Positions 1 through 6,237 of a stretch of DNA of 11,494 nt are shown here, piece by piece. Under the pieces are notes generated by a model. It worked only from the letters and a program-made list of their open reading frames with translations, did not search any database and had not been told where the DNA came from. Origin of the DNA: an uncultured Thermoguttaceae bacterium. GTDB taxonomy: Bacteria; Planctomycetota; Planctomycetia; Pirellulales; Thermoguttaceae. The stretch is from the NCBI GenBank assembly GCA_934725735.1, contig CAKVCP010000068.1, positions 1 through 11,494 on the forward strand. The letters are read 5' to 3'. Within the stretch, counting starts at the first letter, position 1; each line of letters begins with the position of its first letter. A program made the translations under genes and the position numbers.

Positions 1-924
1 GATTAGACCCGCGCCGCGATAGACGCCCGTAACATGCGCGACGGCGAGTTCCGACGTCTGGTAGAGAATCGTGAGCGTTCCTTTAGAGCCGCCCTTTTCG
101 CTGATAGTATATTGTCCGCGCCCGATTTCCGCCATCGTGATTTCGTCATATCCCATAGAGCGCCAAAGTTCGACGATCGTTTGGGGATAGGTGAGGAAGA
201 AGTCGAAAAGTTCGGGATTACAACGGCATCCGGCCATCGGAAGACGGCGATACATCGTCGGTCTTGTCGCAAGTTTTTCGAGACGTTCGCGCGTTTCGGC
301 GGGGAAGAGATCCCACGGGAGTTTGGAGAGCGCTTCGTTGGCGTCTTGAGGATTCGCCGAGGCCTGAGAAAGGATCGCGGCGCCGGACGGCTTCGCGGGA
401 CGCGAAGCCGCGGCGATTCCCGCCGTGACTCCCAGATGCTGAGCGCGCGAATGGAACGCCTGATTCGGATCGGCGACGGGACGCGACTGCGCGGGATTTC
501 TTTGCGCGGCGTAAGGCGGCATAACGCGCGGCGTCGGTTCCTGCGTCGGACGCGGCGACGGTTGAGCGTGGGGCTGAGGCTTAGGCTCGAAGGATCCGCG
601 TAGCGACGGAAGGAGCGGTTTGCCTCCAAGAAGGCCGACCCGTTGAGGTTCGCCGCTTTCCGCTTGCGGGTTTCCCCCTTGATTGTTGAAAAGCCCGGAG
701 ATAATCGGGGTGCGCGAGGAGGACGCGCCGTTGGAACGCGACTGCGTCGCCTGGCGTTGCGCCGCCTGATATTGACGTTGCGCGTCTACCTGAGCCGGAT
801 AGTCGTATTGCGCGGCTTGCGCGCCGACCAACATTGAAAAACCAAGCGCGACGCTTAAAGCTGCTCGCACGGCTCTCTTACGCGCCGTTTCACGGCGGCA
901 AACGCGGTCGTCGATACGTGTCAT
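1..924 (-). CDS. Secreted planctomycete-type conserved protein of unknown function (3' end beyond left edge)
   Basis: The frame starts at ATG 922-924 and stays open to base 1, giving 308 residues with no stop, so the C-terminus lies outside the window. Residues 1-36 look like a signal peptide: an Arg/Lys-rich start, a hydrophobic stretch (AALSVALGFSMLVG) and a probable AQA-A cleavage site, so the protein is probably exported. Residues about 40-200 are low-complexity, rich in Gln, Pro, Ala and Ser, like a disordered linker. A folded region begins near residue 202 with LPWDLFP, then PTMYRRLPMAGCRCNPELF with a Cys-X-Cys pair (C233, C235), then a segment with WRSMGYDEITMAEIG. I recall this WDLF / PTxYRRLP / CxPELFxF pattern from hypothetical proteins widespread in planctomycetes; no biochemical role is known to me. 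A GAGGGA ribosome-binding site lies 6 bases before the ATG. It is transcribed divergently from the gene at 1135. The frame is certain; the family is recalled, not searched. Confidence 0.85.
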   Translation of the reverse strand, partial: MTRIDDRVCRRETARKRAVRAALSVALGFSMLVGAQAAQYDYPAQVDAQRQYQAAQRQATQSRSNGASSSRTPIISGLFNNQGGNPQAESGEPQRVGLLGGKPLLPSLRGSFEPKPQPHAQPSPRPTQEPTPRVMPPYAAQRNPAQSRPVADPNQAFHSRAQHLGVTAGIAAASRPAKPSGAAILSQASANPQDANEALSKLPWDLFPAETRERLEKLATRPTMYRRLPMAGCRCNPELFDFFLTYPQTIVELWRSMGYDEITMAEIGRGQYTISEKGGSKGTLTILYQTSELAVAHVTGVYRGAGLI

Positions 925-930
925 CTTCAA

Positions 931-936
931 TCCCTC
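931..936 (-). promoter_or_regulatory. Ribosome-binding site for the leftward secreted protein
   Basis: Read on the minus strand this is GAGGGA, six bases upstream of the ATG at 922-924. It supports that ATG as the real start of the leftward gene. Confidence 0.6.
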
Positions 937-999
937 GAATTACTATTCTATGCGGCGACCTCATGCCGCCGCGCGACGTTTGATAAAACGACTTTATGG

Positions 1000-1005
1000 A
1001 TTATA
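1000..1005 (-). promoter_or_regulatory. Candidate -10 box of the leftward gene
   Basis: The minus strand reads a perfect TATAAT here. It would place transcription start near 993, about 70 bases before the ATG at 924. No good -35 match is visible 16-18 bases further upstream, so the promoter is only suggested. The spacer 925-1134 is the natural place for divergent promoters. Confidence 0.4.
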
Positions 1006-1057
1006 TCGGATCTTTTGGTGAAAGAATAAAGCGTAAAATGATTTTTTCTGTAAAGCG

Positions 1058-1086
1058 TTGCCTAATTTTTTTATTTTTGCTAAACT
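1058..1086 (+). promoter_or_regulatory. Candidate promoter of the 711-residue membrane protein gene
   Basis: TTGCCT (1058-1063) and TAAACT (1081-1086) are separated by exactly 17 bases of T-rich sequence, a fair sigma70-like arrangement. It lies about 50 bases before the ATG at 1135. An alternative is TTGATA (980-985) with TATATC (1002-1007), spacing 16. Neither can be confirmed from sequence alone. Confidence 0.35.
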
Positions 1087-1134
1087 AACATTGAAGCGGC
1101 GCGGGGGGCGTCGACTAATGGAAGGCGCGCATAA

Positions 1135-3270
1135 ATGACGATACAAAACGCGAAGACAAAGAGCGGCGCTCTCAGAGAAGAACTTGCCGCGATACGCGCC
1201 CGCGCGTTGAGGAGGCGGGCGCGATTTCTTGCGCTTCGCGCCCTTCTTGGCGCGGAGCTTATTGCTCTCGGCGTCTCTTTACGATTCTCGCTCTTGTGCG
1301 TCATATGCGTCGGTCTGGGCGTTTTTTTTGCGCTTTTCTTGCTCTTTTTCCTCCGACTCTTGAGAAAAACGCCTGATCTTCGCGGGGTCGCGAGACGGGT
1401 TGAAACGCGTTTTCCCGAAGAAGGGGGCGTTCTATCCGCGACCCTCGACGACGAATCGCGTCGATTCCCCGCGCAAAATGCGATGCGGCGCCTTGCGACA
1501 ACCCGCGCCGCCGCGCTTCTTGCGGCGTTCCGCGCCGTCTCTCGGGATGAAATCGACGCCGTCCTTTACGCCGACCGCGTCGACTCGCGTTCTCTTCTGC
1601 GCGCGACGCGTTCGCGCGGGGCTCTGCCGCTACTCGTCGCAATTCTTGCCGGTCTCCTTTTTGCGCGAGTCGGCGCCTCTTTCGTCGCGACTTCGACTTC
1701 TTCGCGTGAAGCGCCATTGCCTTCGGCTCCAACTCGTCTTTCCGAAGCGTCGACGGGGAAAAGCGAAGAGCCCCTTGTTCAATCGCGGAGCGCGGATGAG
1801 GAGAAGCCCTCGCCCTTTGACGCAGGGGATAAAGAGGACGCGTTTGCATGCGCGGCGGTGTTGTGCGAAGATTTGGAGCGTTTGACGGGGCTTGCGGACG
1901 CTCTTGTCGAAGAGCTTGAAGGGGGAGAGGATGGGGATATGGCGCTCGCGGCGAACCTAACGCGCGAGATAATGACGGGTCTCGACGGCGAGACGGGGAT
2001 CAAGGCGCAGTCTGGGGAAGCGTGTCGCGCGTCGGCGGCCGCGCTTCGCGACGCGACGCGCGAAGAGCCGTTTGACGTCGGCGAGGCGTCGCGCGCTCTC
2101 TTGACGCGTCGTCGCGCCGCGACGTTGACGCGGTATTGCGAGGAATCGCGAGAGGCGCGCGCCGCGTTGATTGAGGCGTTGACGAACGCGCCGCGCGCGA
2201 GAGACGCGCAAAGACTCTCAGAGGAACGCCAAAGCGCGACTGACGTCGCCAAAGCGCTGCGCGAACGCTTTGCGGAGGAAGCGATCGCGTTTCGTATTCT
2301 GACTGAAGCGTGGCGATTGGGACAAGAGCTTCGCGAGCTACGCGCGGAGGACGAAGCGTTGTACGAACGGTCGCGCGAGCTCTTTTCGAGTCGCGCGGGG
2401 GCGTTTTCAGGGGAGGAGGAGCAGATAGGGGAAGTCGCTTCTTTTCTGGAACGCGCGAGGACGCGCCGCGCCTCGGCGGGGGCGGCGTTCAAAGGCTACG
2501 AAGCGCTTGCGGAACGCCTTGAAGGGGAAGAGGGTTTGGAGTTTCTAGCTTTCGCGGCGAGTTGCGCTGCGGAATCTGGCTTTGACGCGCTATTATTCGG
2601 CGCGGACGCGACTCTTGCGGACGACTACGTCGCGCGTGAGGAATCGGCTCTCGATTTGGCGATGGAGAACGCGAAGGCCCAGCGATGGGGAATGACGACG
2701 ACGATTCTCGACGCGCGTCGACGAACGAGGCCCGTCTACGACGAATCGGCGTCGACGAACGTCTCATCGCCGACGCGAGCGCTGGCGGCGCGTTTGACCT
2801 TTGGCGATTTTCGCGAGGCGGTATACGACGTTCCTGTCGACGTGCCAAGGGGAGTTGAAGCGCCAGTCGCCGTCGCGGAATCGGAGCGCGAGGAAGACGA
2901 GGCTCAAGGGGAATTGTCGTCGACGCTTGCGGCTTTGGAGAGGGACGCGGAGTTAGGGGAACTTCTCGCCGACGCGCCGGACGAAGCGCTCGAGGCGGCG
3001 AAGGAGGAACGCAAAACGGAGGGGACGAAGACGGGAACGATCCTCTCGGACGCGGCGACGGAAGGAGACGAGACGTTTGGCGGCGGGGTCGAAACGACGC
3101 GCGGAGAGGCGCTCGCCGCAGGGGGAGACGCGGGGTTTCTATCCGACGAGTATGAGGCGCGGTTGGAACGTTTTCAACGCTCAAAAGAATGGAACCCTCC
3201 CGAGGAGTATCGTCAAAAGGCGGAACGATACCGCCGCGCCCTTTGGGAAAGAACGCGCGGTAATCGTTGA
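1135..3270 (+). CDS. Membrane-anchored Glu/Ala/Arg-rich helical protein, DUF4175/BatA-associated-like
   Basis: This encodes 711 residues. The N-terminus is strongly basic, followed by hydrophobic segments at about 32-49 and 51-73, the motif TPDLRGVARRVETRFPEE with LSATLDDE at about 79-107, and a third hydrophobic segment at about 163-184. The rest (190-711) is hydrophilic, very rich in Glu, Ala and Arg, with long stretches likely to be alpha-helical or coiled-coil, an acidic linker near 600-690, and a C-terminal PPEEYRQKAERYRRAL. Three membrane segments, the 'VARRVETRFPE..G.LSATLDD' element and the closing 'PPEEYR..AERY.RAL' motif recall large DUF4175-type proteins that planctomycetes often encode near BatA/MoxR genes. 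No such neighbours are in this window, so the match is an inference. If it holds, the long C-terminal part is extracytoplasmic. Start choice: GGAAGG (1120-1125) sits 9 bases before the ATG. The antisense frames at 1301-1849 and 1779-2492 are shadows. Function unknown. Confidence 0.88.
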   Translation: MTIQNAKTKSGALREELAAIRARALRRRARFLALRALLGAELIALGVSLRFSLLCVICVGLGVFFALFLLFFLRLLRKTPDLRGVARRVETRFPEEGGVLSATLDDESRRFPAQNAMRRLATTRAAALLAAFRAVSRDEIDAVLYADRVDSRSLLRATRSRGALPLLVAILAGLLFARVGASFVATSTSSREAPLPSAPTRLSEASTGKSEEPLVQSRSADEEKPSPFDAGDKEDAFACAAVLCEDLERLTGLADALVEELEGGEDGDMALAANLTREIMTGLDGETGIKAQSGEACRASAAALRDATREEPFDVGEASRALLTRRRAATLTRYCEESREARAALIEALTNAPRARDAQRLSEERQSATDVAKALRERFAEEAIAFRILTEAWRLGQELRELRAEDEALYERSRELFSSRAGAFSGEEEQIGEVASFLERARTRRASAGAAFKGYEALAERLEGEEGLEFLAFAASCAAESGFDALLFGADATLADDYVAREESALDLAMENAKAQRWGMTTTILDARRRTRPVYDESASTNVSSPTRALAARLTFGDFREAVYDVPVDVPRGVEAPVAVAESEREEDEAQGELSSTLAALERDAELGELLADAPDEALEAAKEERKTEGTKTGTILSDAATEGDETFGGGVETTRGEALAAGGDAGFLSDEYEARLERFQRSKEWNPPEEYRQKAERYRRALWERTRGNR

Positions 3271-3894
3271 AATCGAGCGGCGAAAAATAATAACGTAAGA
3301 GACTTCTATTTCTTTTCCTTCTGGGGACTTCGCGAGTTGCCGCGACGAAAAAGGTCGGTATTCTATCCCGATTTCTATCGCTGTATAGATTAAAAAAAGT
3401 AATACAGTTTGTTTTTTAATCTTTCTTGGGTTTTTTAAAAACGTCGTATTTTTTAGGGTGAATTGAATCTTGTAATATTCTAAACAGTAATATAATCCCA
3501 ACAGCTGAAAGAAAAAACGGGGAGGAAAATCAATTTTGGAACGATTTCCCGTAGAAACGGATTTACTGTTGATTTTGAGAGCTTTTAGATGATCGCAGAT
3601 GAATGAGGCGTGGGTCGTTACTGTGGTTTAAAAGTTCGAGAAATGGAGATTAGAAAGGTTCAGAGACACGAATCATCGCAACGAGTTCGTTCTCTTCTTG
3701 CCATTCGAATCTTTTTAATCAAGCTGTTTATCCGGGCAGTTTTGAAAAGGGGTTCAATTTTGAGCCCACTTTCAAAGCTTGCGCAATGAAACTGAATTTG
3801 GAATTGCGTTGACGCCGCCGACGCGTCGCGCCTATTAGGAGCGCGACTTCGTTTTGGGGCGCATTGGCGCGTCTTTATTACGGAGTTTTTATCT
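3271..3894. other. AT-rich intergenic region without a supported gene
   Basis: This 624-base stretch is visibly more AT-rich than the flanking genes. It contains the 11-bp hairpin at 3387-3422 and smaller inverted repeats: AACAGTAA (3483-3490) with TTACTGTT (3563-3570), and AAAATCAA (3526-3533) with TTGATTTT (3569-3576). The last 70 bases hold a GC-rich hairpin, GTCGCGC (3825-3831) with GCGCGAC (3841-3847), followed by a T-rich stretch; this belongs to the leader of the DUF1559 relic. A 48-codon open frame at 3643-3789 has no clear ribosome-binding site and is not called. I see no tRNA, transposase or insertion-sequence ends. Confidence 0.5.
3387..3422 (+). terminator. AT-rich hairpin, possible terminator after the 711-residue gene
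   Basis: AGATTAAAAAA (3387-3397) pairs perfectly with TTTTTTAATCT (3412-3422) across a 14-base loop. It lies about 117 bases past the stop at 3270 and is followed by T-rich sequence. A competing pairing, CTGTAT (3381-3386) with ATACAG (3402-3407), uses the same bases. The stem is nearly all A-T, so it is a weak terminator at best; a bidirectional role or chance in AT-rich DNA are alternatives. Confidence 0.3.
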
Positions 3895-4008
3895 ATGAGA
3901 TTCAATCTTCGACGCGAAGGTTTTACTCCTGTTGAATTGCTGGCGGTCGTCGCCGCCGTCGGTTTCCTTCTCGATCTTCTTTTGTCGACGGCGCAAGGGG
4001 CGGGCTAG
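3895..4008 (+). pseudogene. Decayed 5' relic of a DUF1559 prepilin-like gene
   Basis: A 37-codon frame from ATG 3895 to TAG 4006-4008 encodes RREGFTPVELLAVV and then a hydrophobic stretch. It aligns without gaps to the N-terminus of the intact DUF1559 protein at 4401 (RRRGFTLVELLVVI). By hand count, 73 of 99 bases match over the 33 codons from the Arg pair to the stop. The TAG lines up exactly with the GAG (Glu) of the AARE motif in the intact gene, a single-base nonsense difference. The leader matches in design too: GGAG at 3882-3885 followed by a T-run, against AAAGGAG plus TTTT before 4401. In-frame stops follow (TGA at 4012-4014). Faint similarity may continue to about 4070, where a CCAACA..CCT string resembles the coding for TNNL in the intact gene. 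Helix residues are weakened (Leu to Pro, Gly to Asp). Most likely the remains of a tandem paralogue; a functional 37-residue peptide is the less likely alternative. Confidence 0.7.
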
Positions 4009-4215
4009 ACGTCTTGACGCCTTCCGCGTTTCTATTTCGATCGTTCCAACATAGCCTAGGCGGATAATTCCGTTCGGCTTTTACCGTGGGTCGATGATTT
4101 AAATACAAATTGATTACGAGGGGAGGCGACGGCTGGAATATTGATCTCTATTTGGTATAGTCGAAATATTCTGCCGTTTTTTTTGTAACAATTTTTATAA
4201 GCGGATTAGCCGCCC

Positions 4216-4243
4216 TTGATTTTAAAGTACATATTTGTAGAAT
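4216..4243 (+). promoter_or_regulatory. Candidate promoter of the DUF1559-lipoprotein unit
   Basis: TTGATT (4216-4221) and TAGAAT (4238-4243) are separated by 16 bases in AT-rich DNA. The match to a sigma70-type promoter is moderate. If real, transcription would start near 4250 and leave an untranslated leader of about 150 bases that contains both downstream hairpins. Confidence 0.3.
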
Positions 4244-4321
4244 ACAACTGATTTATTACTAATTACAAAGTGTGAGCAATCGACGCCGTTTTATACCTTC
4301 CTGGATTATATGGCGGATTGT

Positions 4322-4369
4322 GACGCTTTGTTCGCGTCGCTTTCGTCTCTTTTAAGACGACGATTTTTT
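4322..4369 (+). promoter_or_regulatory. Tandem hairpins with T-run in the DUF1559 leader, attenuator-like
   Basis: Hairpin one is GACGC (4322-4326) with GCGTC (4334-4338). Hairpin two is TCGTCT (4343-4348) with AGACGA (4355-4360), loop of 6 bases, followed at once by CGA and a run of six T. The second has the form of a small intrinsic terminator lying only about 35 bases before the ATG at 4401. It may be an attenuator, a processing or stability element, or the end of an upstream transcript. The stems are short, so the call is tentative. Confidence 0.3.
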
Positions 4370-4384
4370 ATGACGCCTTAATTG

Positions 4385-4391
4385 AAAGGAG
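4385..4391 (+). promoter_or_regulatory. Ribosome-binding site of the DUF1559 gene
   Basis: AAAGGAG sits 9 bases before ATG 4401, a strong Shine-Dalgarno match that fixes the start. The relic at 3895 keeps a weaker version (GGAG at 3882-3885). Confidence 0.75.
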
Positions 4392-4400
4392 TTTTCTCTT

Positions 4401-5516
4401 ATGACTTCAATTACCCGACGAAGAGGTTTTACTCTTGTTGAATTGTTGGTGGTAATCGCCATCATCGGTATCCTCATCGGTCTTCTTCTTCCCGCAGTGC
4501 AAGCTGCGCGCGAGGCGGCTCGCCGTATGCAGTGCACCAACAACCTCAAGCAGCTTGGGTTGGCGGTTCAAAACTATCACGATATTAATAACGGCCTTCC
4601 TGCGGCGCGCGCTCTCCTTGGCGAAAGCGGTTGGCTTTTGCAGGTGGCAGATATAAATCCAACGCCTTGCGCGGGTCCCTTCTCGACTTTCGTTTTCTTG
4701 CTTCCTTTCATCGAGCAGAATCAGATTTACTCGGAGATGCTTCAAGCTGCTAAGTCGACCTCAAACCCTCATTTGGGACACCCTTACGAGCATGCGACTA
4801 AATTTCCCTTCCTCGGTATTACGATCGACGCGTTCTGCTGTCCGTCCGATTCGAACGCGCGTTCGAAGTCGACCGACGGTCATGCGACGGGACGTTTGAG
4901 CTATGTTAGCAGCCGCGGCGACTCGATGTGGCACAACAACCGCGCTCCGAACGACGAAGGATCCGCCGCCGCGAAGACTTCGAGCCGCGGCGTTTTCCGC
5001 ATCGGCGAATTCCCGAGCATGTCGTCCGTCACCGACGGCACGTCGAACACCGTCGCCTTCTCGGAAGCGCTCAGCGCGGCTTCTTGCGGCGGTCGTCAGA
5101 TTAAGGGACAAGTTCTTCTGAACGTCACCTCGATGTACAACGGCAACTCCTTCCCCGGTCCTTGCCTCTCGATGAAATCCGGTACCGAACTGACGAGCGA
5201 CGCGACCAGTTCCGCGTGGCGCGCTCAGCGTTGGGCCGACGGTCAGATCGTCGCGAGCGGCTTCAACACGGTTCTTCCGCCGAACTCGCCCAACTGCGTC
5301 TATTCCGGCGGCGACACCGGTTGGGGCGTTCTTAGTACTCAGTCCAACCACAGCGGCGGCGTCAACGCCTCCATGCTCGACGGTTCCGTCCGCTTCATCT
5401 CCGATACGATCGATTGCGGCGACTCCTACGGCTACGCGGTCACCAGCGGTAAGTCGCCTTACGGCGTCTGGGGCGCAATGGGCTCTGCGAGCGGCGGCGA
5501 AACCGTCTCCATGTGA
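4401..5516 (+). CDS. DUF1559 protein with prepilin-type N-terminus and H-X9-DG motif
   Basis: The product has 371 residues. The N-terminus is a type IV prepilin-like leader: basic MTSITRRRG, cleavage expected between G9 and F10, Glu at position +5 (E14), then a hydrophobic helix to about residue 32 and the family signature PAVQAAREAARRMQCTNNLKQLG (33-55). The C-terminal part carries the H-X9-DG motif (H317 to D327-G328) followed by SVRFIS. These two ends define the DUF1559 / SBP_bac_10 family, which is greatly expanded in planctomycetes. The protein would be processed by a prepilin peptidase and anchored in or exported across the membrane; what individual members do is poorly known, with pseudopilin-like or surface roles suggested. 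The length is normal for the family. The ribosome-binding site at 4385-4391 supports the start. A decayed paralogue lies 500 bases upstream, and a lipoprotein gene follows after a hairpin, a common pairing in planctomycetes as I recall it. Confidence 0.95.
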   Translation: MTSITRRRGFTLVELLVVIAIIGILIGLLLPAVQAAREAARRMQCTNNLKQLGLAVQNYHDINNGLPAARALLGESGWLLQVADINPTPCAGPFSTFVFLLPFIEQNQIYSEMLQAAKSTSNPHLGHPYEHATKFPFLGITIDAFCCPSDSNARSKSTDGHATGRLSYVSSRGDSMWHNNRAPNDEGSAAAKTSSRGVFRIGEFPSMSSVTDGTSNTVAFSEALSAASCGGRQIKGQVLLNVTSMYNGNSFPGPCLSMKSGTELTSDATSSAWRAQRWADGQIVASGFNTVLPPNSPNCVYSGGDTGWGVLSTQSNHSGGVNASMLDGSVRFISDTIDCGDSYGYAVTSGKSPYGVWGAMGSASGGETVSM

Positions 5517-5551
5517 TCGATTCTCTAGAGTAGCGTAAGTATACATTTTTC

Positions 5552-5583
5552 GAGAAACGCGCGTCTCCGGATGCGCGCTTCTC
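5552..5583 (+). terminator. Strong intercistronic hairpin between DUF1559 and lipoprotein genes
   Basis: GAGAAACGCGCGT (5552-5564) pairs with ATGCGCGCTTCTC (5571-5583) around a 6-base CTCCGG loop, with one A-C mismatch and one G-T wobble in 13 positions. It starts 36 bases after the stop of the DUF1559 gene and ends 21 bases before the lipoprotein ATG. The downstream tract is TCTCTTTATA rather than a clean T-run. Partial termination or protection of the upstream message from 3' decay are both plausible, and either would make the DUF1559 product more abundant than the lipoprotein. Confidence 0.5.
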
Positions 5584-5592
5584 TCTCTTTAT

Positions 5593-5597
5593 AAGGA
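5593..5597 (+). promoter_or_regulatory. Ribosome-binding site that decides the lipoprotein start
   Basis: AAGGA ends only 1 base before the upstream ATG (5599) but 7 bases before the second ATG (5605). The spacing favours 5605 as the true start and shortens the protein by two residues. Confidence 0.6.
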
Positions 5598-5604
5598 TAT
5601 GACT

Positions 5605-6096
5605 ATGAGTTTAAAGTCTTTTTCTCTCGTCGCTCTTCTTGCTCTCGCCACGCTTGTCGGCTGCTCCAAAGGCCCCCAAAAGCCCGCCGATCTTCCGAAA
5701 CTCAATCCGACGACGATCGTCGTGAAATATGACGACGGAACCCCCGTCGCCGACGCGACCGTCATGCTCCGTTTGGCGCAGTCGACCGGCGCGCGCACCT
5801 GGAACCTCACGGGCGTGACGGACGCGACCGGCTCCCTTGAACTGATGACCGACGGAAACTGGCTCGGAGCGCCTGCGGGAGAATATCAGGCGGCGGTGAC
5901 GAAAGAGGTTCCGATCACGGAAGCGAGCGACGAACCCGGCGCGGCGGAGAAGCTCCTCGGCGTCACGCGCGAAGTCGCGACGGTCTACAACAACCCGAAC
6001 ACCTCCGGTCTCACTGCGGTGATTAAAGACGGCGAGACGAACGTCATCGAGCTCAACGTCGGCGAAAAAGTCGAAGAAGAAGGCGCCGCCCTCTAA
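5605..6096 (+). CDS. Small lipoprotein with transthyretin/CarboxypepD_reg-like domain
   Basis: From ATG 5605 the product has 163 residues. Residues 1-20 are a lipoprotein signal: a short n-region with Lys, a hydrophobic core (SLVALLALAT) and the lipobox LVGC with C20 as the lipidated cysteine. The mature part reads as a beta-sandwich: KYDDGTPVADATVMLRL (41-57), GVTDATGSLELMT (70-82), then GAPAGEYQAAVTK (88-100). This 'G.P.A.A.V / G.TD..G...L / GAPAGEY...V' spacing is typical of carboxypeptidase-regulatory or transthyretin-like domains. The end carries NTSGLTAVIKDGETNVIELNV and an acidic tail. Such domains usually have a binding or structural role, not an enzymatic one. It follows the DUF1559 gene closely on the same strand and is probably co-expressed, perhaps as an outer-envelope partner of that protein. 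An ATG at 5599 is in frame, but the ribosome-binding site fits 5605 better. Family level is confident; the exact role is unknown. Confidence 0.85.
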   Translation: MSLKSFSLVALLALATLVGCSKGPQKPADLPKLNPTTIVVKYDDGTPVADATVMLRLAQSTGARTWNLTGVTDATGSLELMTDGNWLGAPAGEYQAAVTKEVPITEASDEPGAAEKLLGVTREVATVYNNPNTSGLTAVIKDGETNVIELNVGEKVEEEGAAL

Positions 6097-6177
6097 GCGT
6101 TCTTGGATATTTCGTTTGTCGAAGAATTTCGCTCGTCCGCGACTTTGAGCGTCGCGCGTTCCTTTTCTCATCCAACA

Positions 6178-6227
6178 AAAAAGTCGTTCCAACTCGCAGT
6201 GAATTGGAACGACTTTTTCTTTTTTTA
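6178..6227. terminator. Bidirectional intrinsic terminator between convergent genes
   Basis: AAAAAGTCGTTCCAA (6178-6192) pairs perfectly over 15 bp with TTGGAACGACTTTTT (6204-6218), with an 11-base loop. On the plus strand the stem runs into a T-rich tract to 6227; on the minus strand it ends in a T-run read from 6182-6177. It sits between the stops at 6096 and 6238 and can serve both the lipoprotein unit and the leftward cytochrome c biogenesis gene. Confidence 0.9.
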
Positions 6228-6237
6228 TCGGAGTCCG

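Larger units (their letters stand above)
4009..4400. other. Intergenic leader upstream of the intact DUF1559 gene
   Basis: No gene is supported here. The first 60 bases may be further decayed DUF1559 sequence. The middle, about 4130-4260, is AT-rich and holds the best promoter candidate. The last 80 bases carry two consecutive hairpins, described separately, and then the ribosome-binding site. The long frame at 3923-4108 on the minus strand lies across the relic and shows nothing recognisable. Confidence 0.5.

Noticed and set aside
34..603. Plus-strand frame of 189 codons and minus-strand frame 3-629 of 208 codons
   Set aside because: Both are shadows of the leftward gene at 1-924, which has a signal peptide, ribosome-binding site and recognisable core; the shadows are Arg-rich without motifs.
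1118..1138. A six-codon frame whose TGA overlaps the start codon of the 711-residue gene
   Set aside because: Looks like translational coupling by a leader peptide, but such short overlaps arise often by chance and it lacks its own ribosome-binding site.
3643..3789. A 48-codon frame for a small basic peptide with a hydrophobic middle
   Set aside because: No convincing ribosome-binding site or promoter, AT-rich spacer DNA, and no recognisable motif. Could be revisited if a transcript is found.
4761..5546. A 261-codon minus-strand frame opposite the DUF1559 gene
   Set aside because: The sense strand encodes an unmistakable DUF1559 protein; the antisense product is Arg/Ala/Val-rich with no domain.
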